Of a stretch of 64,000 bases of DNA, positions 59,397-64,000 are shown piece by piece. The stretch's first letter is position 1, and each line of letters begins with the position of its first letter. The position numbers and the translations under genes were made by a program. Under the pieces are notes generated by a model. The model made no database searches and was not told the DNA's origin. It saw only the letters and a program-made list of their open reading frames with translations. The stretch spans positions 62,001 to 126,000 of the forward strand of contig CAZXAU010000005.1 in the NCBI GenBank assembly GCA_964638675.1. The letters are read 5' to 3'. Origin of the DNA: SIG714 sp964638675. GTDB lineage: Bacteria; Bacillota; Clostridia; Oscillospirales; CAG-272.

Positions 59397-60376
59397 ATCA
59401 ATCCGAATTCGGACATAACATATTCGGAAAGCATATCGCCTTCGGTACAATTTAACGCTTTCAGCCTGCCTGAAATGCTTTTTTTATCGAATGGGCAGAG
59501 GATGAGTGAGTTGTCTATTTTTTCGGCAAGACTTTCGTCATTTGCATCTGTAAATGTTTTGGAGGAAATAATTTTCCACTCTTTGACGCACAGCAGGATC
59601 TGCACGCATCCGAAGGGCAGACGGCAATCTATCTGTTCATTGAATTCGGGTGTTTCTCCGAATATCCACTCATCCGAGTGCTGTTTTTCTTTATATTTTG
59701 CGATTTTTGCAATATCGCTTTCGCCGAAAGAAATTCTTTCAAAATCGCCGTATATTCTTTTGTAATTATCGGGGATCACTTCAAGCAGTGAACAGACCGA
59801 TACATCCGGGTTTATATCGCTGAGGTTACACACTCTCGATCTCACCGATTCAACCCCTTTTGCCTTCATTTTGCGTGGGTCGACCGTCAGATATTTCTGA
59901 AGCTTTGACAGATCAGATGACACGAGCAGTGTTCCGTGATGGAGCTTTCCGTTTTCTCTTGAGCAATAGGCATTTCCCGAAAATTTTCTTCCGTTAGAGC
60001 TAGACAGCAGATCGTTTCTGCCTGAGAATTCGCAGGGAATTCCGAGTGATGAAACTGTTTCGAGAATAAAAGAATGAAATTTTTCTTTATCAAATCTGTT
60101 TTTTCCTGCAATAAATGAAAAATTCAGATTCCCGCTGTCGTGATAGACCGCACCGCCTCCGCTGAAACGGCGTACAAGTTCGACATCGTCACGCTTCATG
60201 GCTTCAAGATCGCATTCTTTTCTCGGGTTCTGATTCTTTCCGATAATTACTGCGTTTTTATTGATATAGAAATAAAGTATAAGCTCGTCCTGCTTTACGC
60301 TGTCAAGAAAAAAATCGTCAAGAGCGAGGTTGTCATATCCGCTCTTCGAGTCCGAAATATACAGATAATTTTTCAT
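59393..60376 (-). CDS. lplA: Lipoate-protein ligase A
   Basis: A 327-residue ligase. RRFSGGGAVYHDSGNLNFSF (about residue 70) is the LplA signature that binds lipoyl-AMP; NPRKECDLEAM and FSGNAYCSRENGKLHHGTLL follow, then the C-terminal accessory domain. It attaches lipoate to carrier proteins such as GcvH or E2 subunits. AAAGGA lies about 11 bp before ATG 60376. It stands alone, with its own terminator. It is 24 kb from the SirTM genes, so it should not be read as part of that locus. Confidence 0.9.
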   Translation of the reverse strand: MKNYLYISDSKSGYDNLALDDFFLDSVKQDELILYFYINKNAVIIGKNQNPRKECDLEAMKRDDVELVRRFSGGGAVYHDSGNLNFSFIAGKNRFDKEKFHSFILETVSSLGIPCEFSGRNDLLSSSNGRKFSGNAYCSRENGKLHHGTLLVSSDLSKLQKYLTVDPRKMKAKGVESVRSRVCNLSDINPDVSVCSLLEVIPDNYKRIYGDFERISFGESDIAKIAKYKEKQHSDEWIFGETPEFNEQIDCRLPFGCVQILLCVKEWKIISSKTFTDANDESLAEKIDNSLILCPFDKKSISGRLKALNCTEGDMLSEYVMSEFGLI

Positions 60377-60465
60377 TTTTATGCCGATCCTTTCAACCTT
60401 TTTACAGTCCGAATCATTATACAGCAAAGAAATGTAAAAATCAATAGCCGAAGAATAAAAAAAGC

Positions 60466-60493
60466 TTGACTTATTTATTTTTAGTGGTATAAT
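60466..60493 (+). promoter_or_regulatory. Promoter of the DUF3472-like gene
   Basis: TTGACT (60466-60471), a 16-bp spacer and TATAAT (60488-60493), about 90 bp before the ATG. Confidence 0.78.
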
Positions 60494-60585
60494 ATTATCA
60501 TATAATTTATGGCAGAGTTTATCGACTTTTCCGAAAACGATCAGTCGATAGCCGGCACAGTTTTTTCAGCGAAAGGATAACAACA

Positions 60586-61674
60586 ATGAGCAACGAAAAC
60601 AAAAAAAGACATATGGCACACAATATCTATTCCAATCCGCAGCTCGGCGGAACAAGTGGAAAATTTGAAGGCTTTTCAATAGATTTCAGAGGTGTGCAAA
60701 CTCCTATATCGACATATTGGGCTTTGTGCAACTGGGGAATGGATATTTCGGATTTCAAGCAGACACATTCGGATGCAAAGGGCGGCGGTGCATATTCGGG
60801 AATCCAGAATACAATAAACGGAAAGACCGCCATACTCTCCTTCTGGGAGATCCTTTATGAGAATGAGACAAAGTGCCACAGGGCGAAGAGAGTTTATCCG
60901 CTCGGAAGCGAAAGCTCATTCGGCGGTGAAGGAGAGGGAACTAACTATATCACGCCTTTTTCATGGGATGACATGACATGGTACAGAATGGTGCTTCGCT
61001 CATGGACAGACTCGGAGTGCGGCACTACATTTGTCGGTCAGTGGCTTCAGAACCGCGAGAGCGGTGAGTGGTCGCTTGTCAGCTATTTCAATACAGGACT
61101 CAAAGATTCATTCATGAAAGGCGGAATGAGCCAGTTCCAGGAAAATTTCTGGGATGAGCATTCCGAATTCATAAGAGAATTCAATATAAAGAATATCCAT
61201 ATCAAGGATCTCAGTGACGGAAAGTGGAAATATATCGAAAGAACATCGCTTTCATATGACGATCCGAAGTGGGGATTCAATACGGCGGGAACACATGATT
61301 TCGGCGCAACAAGCGAATATTTCTATGCAAGTGCAGGAAGCGATGTTGACGATCAGAAGCTGTACGACACGCAAAGACCGCTTTCATCAATTTACGGAAT
61401 TGAAAAATCTGAAGAATTGATCTGTGAAGAATCGTGTGACATTATCGCCGCACTTGAGGACGGAAAGAATGTCCTGAAGGTTGCCGAACAAGCACACCGC
61501 ACACCGATCCTTTCGGTATCTATCGAAGCCTTTGACGAGAGCGGAAAGAAGATATATGAGAGCACAACCACACGTCCGCATGTGACAAGTTTCACGCTCC
61601 CCGAGTGCGCAAGCGTCAATGTCACAAGCTGTGATATTTACGGAGTGGAGAATTGTAAAGAATTCAGATTCTGA
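60586..61674 (+). CDS. DUF3472-like protein
   Basis: A 362-residue protein without signal peptide. The middle (GGGAYSGIQNTINGKTAILS, FWEILYENETKC, then MTWYRMVLRSWTD and GTTFVGQWLQ) has the strand-rich pattern of DUF3472, where a GYxGIQ motif precedes an ILFS(V/I)W strand. The C-terminal 90 residues form another beta domain. Such proteins are usually secreted carbohydrate-associated proteins; the lack of a visible signal here is odd. AAAGGA precedes ATG 60586. Function unknown. Confidence 0.6.
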   Translation: MSNENKKRHMAHNIYSNPQLGGTSGKFEGFSIDFRGVQTPISTYWALCNWGMDISDFKQTHSDAKGGGAYSGIQNTINGKTAILSFWEILYENETKCHRAKRVYPLGSESSFGGEGEGTNYITPFSWDDMTWYRMVLRSWTDSECGTTFVGQWLQNRESGEWSLVSYFNTGLKDSFMKGGMSQFQENFWDEHSEFIREFNIKNIHIKDLSDGKWKYIERTSLSYDDPKWGFNTAGTHDFGATSEYFYASAGSDVDDQKLYDTQRPLSSIYGIEKSEELICEESCDIIAALEDGKNVLKVAEQAHRTPILSVSIEAFDESGKKIYESTTTRPHVTSFTLPECASVNVTSCDIYGVENCKEFRF

Positions 61675-61713
61675 TAGATTTTTTTAGTGAAGAGTGAAGA
61701 GTGAATAAGTTTT

Positions 61714-61856
61714 GCGTGTGGGGGAGGGGCCCCACATGACGGCTGCAATTCAAGCATTTACAGATTCAGCACTGTTTTCACGAAGCATCATATGATCCCC
61801 CCATTTAATAAAGTCTTTGAAAGGGTTCGGGGAAACTTTCTACAGAAAGTTTCCCC
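61714..61856 (+). repeat. R2 repeat, copy d (before the M50-like gene)
   Basis: Plus orientation: GTGTGGGGGAGGGGCCCCAC, AGATTCAGCACTGTTTTCAC, AATAAAGTCTTTGAAAGG, then only the hairpin GGGGAAACTTTC-TACA-GAAAGTTTCCCC; the GGTGTAATTTTC hairpin is missing. It ends 14 bp before the ATG of the next gene. Confidence 0.85.
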
Positions 61857-61870
61857 GAGAAAAAAACAAA

Positions 61871-63010
61871 ATGGAAAAAAAGAAAAAGAAGCGGAGTGCG
61901 GGGCAGTATTTTACGATAGTGCTATATGTTATAATCGGTGCAAGTTGGGCATTTTTTGATCCGTTTGAGTTTGATAAGATGTCAATGTCATTCGGTGAAT
62001 ATATGGTGAAAGTCGTGCTTGGCGAATTACTGGTTCTGTTTGTGGCAGGATATATTCATATTATCATACACGAGGTCGGACATCTTCTGTTCGGACTTTT
62101 GACCGGATACAGATTTTCATCATTCCGCATCGGAAGTCTGATGTTTGTTAAGGAAAACGGCAAGCTCAGATTCAAAAGAATGAAGGTTTTGGGTACGGGA
62201 GGTCAGTGCCTTATGCTACCTCCCGAAAGGGAAATCAGCGAGATGCCATATGCTTTGTACAATCTCGGCGGTTCGATAATGAATGTTATTGCATCGGTAA
62301 TTTTTGCAGCGGCGTACATATTCACACGAGATAATCCATATCTGGCGATTCTGTTTATGCTCATGACACTTTTGGGATTGGCCTCTGCACTGATGAATGG
62401 TATTCCGCTCAGGCTCGGAACGGTTGACAACGACGGTTACAATGCGAGATCGCTCGGAAAATCGCCCGAGGCTCTGCTCTCGCTTGTCAATCAGCTTAAA
62501 GTAAGCGATGCACTCATAAGGGGAATGCGTTTGAAGGATATGCCGGACGATTGGTTCTTTATGCCTGATGATGGGGGACTGAAAAACAGTATGACCGTAG
62601 TCATGGCTGTCTTTTCCGAGAACAGGCTGATGGATATGCACCGCTTTGACGAGGCGGTGGAATTGATGGATAAGCTGAAAAACTCTGACAATGCAATGAT
62701 AGGTCTGCACAGTTCTTTGATAGACTGCGACAGAATATTCTGTGAGCTTATCGGTAAAGGAAATGCCGATATTATTGAAAGCCTTCTCAGCAAAGATCAG
62801 CTGAAATTTATGAAGCAGATGCAGAACAATACGGGTGTTATCCGCACCGAATATGCACTTGCATTGCTTTATCAAAAAGACAGCGAAAAGGCAGAAAAGC
62901 TCAGGATGAGATTTGAAAAGATCGCTAAGAAATCTCCGTATAAAGGTGACACGCAGGGAGAGCGTGAGCTGATGGAGATTGCCTTAAATATGGCAAATAA
63001 TAATGTATGA
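61871..63010 (+). CDS. M50-like membrane metalloprotease
   Basis: A 379-residue membrane protein. The second hydrophobic segment carries IIIHEVGHLLFGLLTGY, the HExxH zinc motif of site-2 proteases, and further on PLRLGTVDNDGYNARSLG, placed like the second metal-binding Asp region (NxxPxxxxDG in the family; here GIPLRLGTVDNDGY). About four membrane helices lie in residues 15-200; the C-terminal 170 residues are helical and cytosolic, TPR-like. Start 61871 is right after repeat R2 copy d and has no Shine-Dalgarno; the frame runs back into the repeat to 61817. The substrate is unknown. Confidence 0.72.
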   Translation: MEKKKKKRSAGQYFTIVLYVIIGASWAFFDPFEFDKMSMSFGEYMVKVVLGELLVLFVAGYIHIIIHEVGHLLFGLLTGYRFSSFRIGSLMFVKENGKLRFKRMKVLGTGGQCLMLPPEREISEMPYALYNLGGSIMNVIASVIFAAAYIFTRDNPYLAILFMLMTLLGLASALMNGIPLRLGTVDNDGYNARSLGKSPEALLSLVNQLKVSDALIRGMRLKDMPDDWFFMPDDGGLKNSMTVVMAVFSENRLMDMHRFDEAVELMDKLKNSDNAMIGLHSSLIDCDRIFCELIGKGNADIIESLLSKDQLKFMKQMQNNTGVIRTEYALALLYQKDSEKAEKLRMRFEKIAKKSPYKGDTQGERELMEIALNMANNNV

Positions 63011-63025
63011 TATAACTGTATAATA

Positions 63026-63083
63026 AAAAACGGACAGTACATAATCGGTCGATTATATGACTTTTTATGTGCTGTCTGTTTTT
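63026..63083. terminator. Bidirectional terminator, protease / MATE
   Basis: AAAAACGGACAGTACATAA and TTATGTGCTGTCTGTTTTT pair across 63026-63083 with T-runs on both strands. Confidence 0.82.
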
Positions 63084-63091
63084 ATATTTTA

Positions 63092-64000
63092 TTATTCACT
63101 TATTTTTTGCTTTCTTTTTTCTTTGTGTTGCATAATTGCAAAATAAGCAAAGCAAATTATGATCTGAACAAATGTGGACACGGGTGTAGCAAGTCCGATA
63201 TGAAATAGCGTGACAGGCTCAATTTTACTGAAGATCCAGGAAAGCGGCAGACGGAAGCAAATTCCTCCTATGATGCCCTGAATCATTACAAATGTTGTCT
63301 TTCCGCAGCCGTTAAAATAGCCCATAAAGCAGAACAGGAAGGATGTGAGCAGGCAGTCTATGGCATAAGCTTTCAGATAATCTGCGGCGGCAAGCGTGAC
63401 AGAATTGTTCTTTGCAAATATACCTGCAAGCAGATCGCCCCTGAAAAATGTAAATACGCCGACGATCAGTCCGATGCTCAGTGATGTGATTATTCCGTAT
63501 TTCAGTGCCTTCATGGCACGCTCTGGCTTTTTTGCACCTATATTCTGTGCAACGAATGCCGACATCGACTGCATAAACGCCGATGAGATAAGCATAATGA
63601 ATGCACACACCTTTTCAGCCACTCCGATTCCGGCAGACTCGGTAAGTCCGATGTCGTTCACGATTGCGAGAATTGCGAGGAAAGAAATGCTCACAAGAAG
63701 ATCCTGAAGAGCTATAGGCGTTCCTAGAATGAGAATTGTTTTTATATGCTTTTTTACCGGACGGATATCTCTTCGTGAAACAGAAAAGGGAAGAGGACGC
63801 TTTGTGATTATAACCAGCGAGAGGATCACGCTCAACGCCTGAGCCACTACAGTTGCAATGGCGGCACCTGTTGCTCCCATATTGAAGACTGCGACAAAGA
63901 GCAGATCGCCTAAAATGTTGATAACGCAGGCAATAGATACGGTGATAAGCGGTATTTTTGAATCCCCGATACCTCTGAATATACTGCCTATAAGGTTGTA
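63092..64000 (-). CDS. MATE family efflux transporter, C-terminal part
   Basis: The frame is open to the window edge, so 302 C-terminal residues are seen. SIFRGIGDSKIPLITVSIAC, MGATGAAIATVVAQALS and SAFMQSMSAFVAQNIGAKKP are typical MATE blocks at the end of the N-lobe and start of the C-lobe; ten or so membrane helices follow. It exports cationic drugs or metabolites by Na+ or H+ exchange. The start lies beyond 64000. The inner ATG at 63880 is not the start. Confidence 0.88.
   Translation of the reverse strand, partial: YNLIGSIFRGIGDSKIPLITVSIACVINILGDLLFVAVFNMGATGAAIATVVAQALSVILSLVIITKRPLPFSVSRRDIRPVKKHIKTILILGTPIALQDLLVSISFLAILAIVNDIGLTESAGIGVAEKVCAFIMLISSAFMQSMSAFVAQNIGAKKPERAMKALKYGIITSLSIGLIVGVFTFFRGDLLAGIFAKNNSVTLAAADYLKAYAIDCLLTSFLFCFMGYFNGCGKTTFVMIQGIIGGICFRLPLSWIFSKIEPVTLFHIGLATPVSTFVQIIICFAYFAIMQHKEKRKQKISE

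Noticed and set aside
59393..60376. lplA as the lipoate ligase of the SirTM system
   Set aside because: It is 24 kb away, on the other strand, with its own terminator, and no GcvH-like carrier is in the window. A functional link cannot be supported.

Overview
The window looks like part of a chromosome of an anaerobic, spore-forming Clostridia-type Firmicute, most likely an Oscillospirales/Ruminococcus-like gut bacterium. The evidence is mid-to-low GC, AGGAGG-type ribosome sites, sporulation genes (SpoIID, a GerA/SpoVAF-family germination protein), a Trp T-box leader, a yybP-ykoY-type manganese leader, and several families (ADP-ribosylglycohydrolases, EFR1 ferredoxin, ACGX-repeat RiPP) that I associate with gut Clostridia. 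The organism is inferred from gene content only.

Layout. 1-4.1 kb: an ADP-ribosylglycohydrolase cluster, with the end of a PfkB-kinase/AraC-HTH fusion, a cytosolic ADP-ribosylglycohydrolase and a lipoprotein version with PKD and C-terminal lectin-like parts. 4.5-9.8 kb: a germination protein, a FIVAR-like repeat lipoprotein, and mntP plus a CaCA antiporter behind a probable Mn riboswitch. 10-22.4 kb: core genes (trmO, two AI-2E permeases, ispE, a ROK-like protein, spoIID, an HtrA protease and a two-component system). 22.6 kb: tRNA-Pro(GGG), which looks like the left edge of an accessory island reaching about 42.8 kb.

The island holds an HNH operon, a DUF4238 gene, an ART-like DUF3990 toxin with an XRE partner, and the Hen1/Pnkp RNA-repair pair lying between two pieces of dead mobile element (integrase and CHAP fragments). 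It then carries an HxlR-controlled locus encoding a Cys-rich ACGX-repeat RiPP precursor, its radical SAM/SPASM maturase, a nitroreductase, a zinc-type macrodomain and an SirTM sirtuin. After that come an EFR1 ferredoxin/PP-loop pair, an ABC-class ATPase with a duplicated N-terminus, an AAA ATPase and two MITE-like elements. Core sequence resumes with the T-box-controlled tryptophan transporter trpXYZ (43-46.5 kb) and a long minus-strand arginine/carbamoyl-phosphate cluster argH-argC-argJ-argB-argD-carA-carB-argF (47.3-59 kb). The window ends with lplA, a DUF3472-like protein, an M50-like membrane protease and part of a MATE transporter.

Most unusual points: (1) the ACGX RiPP/radical SAM genes in one apparent operon with a SirTM/Zn-macrodomain ADP-ribosylation pair under an HxlR regulator; (2) a four-copy repeat (R1, about 125-145 bp) that always abuts a start codon and supplies a Shine-Dalgarno, a hairpin and an ATG, in two cases creating a five-codon mini-ORF whose stop overlaps the true start; (3) a second four-copy repeat (R2) with covarying hairpins in gaps of the arg cluster and before a protease gene.
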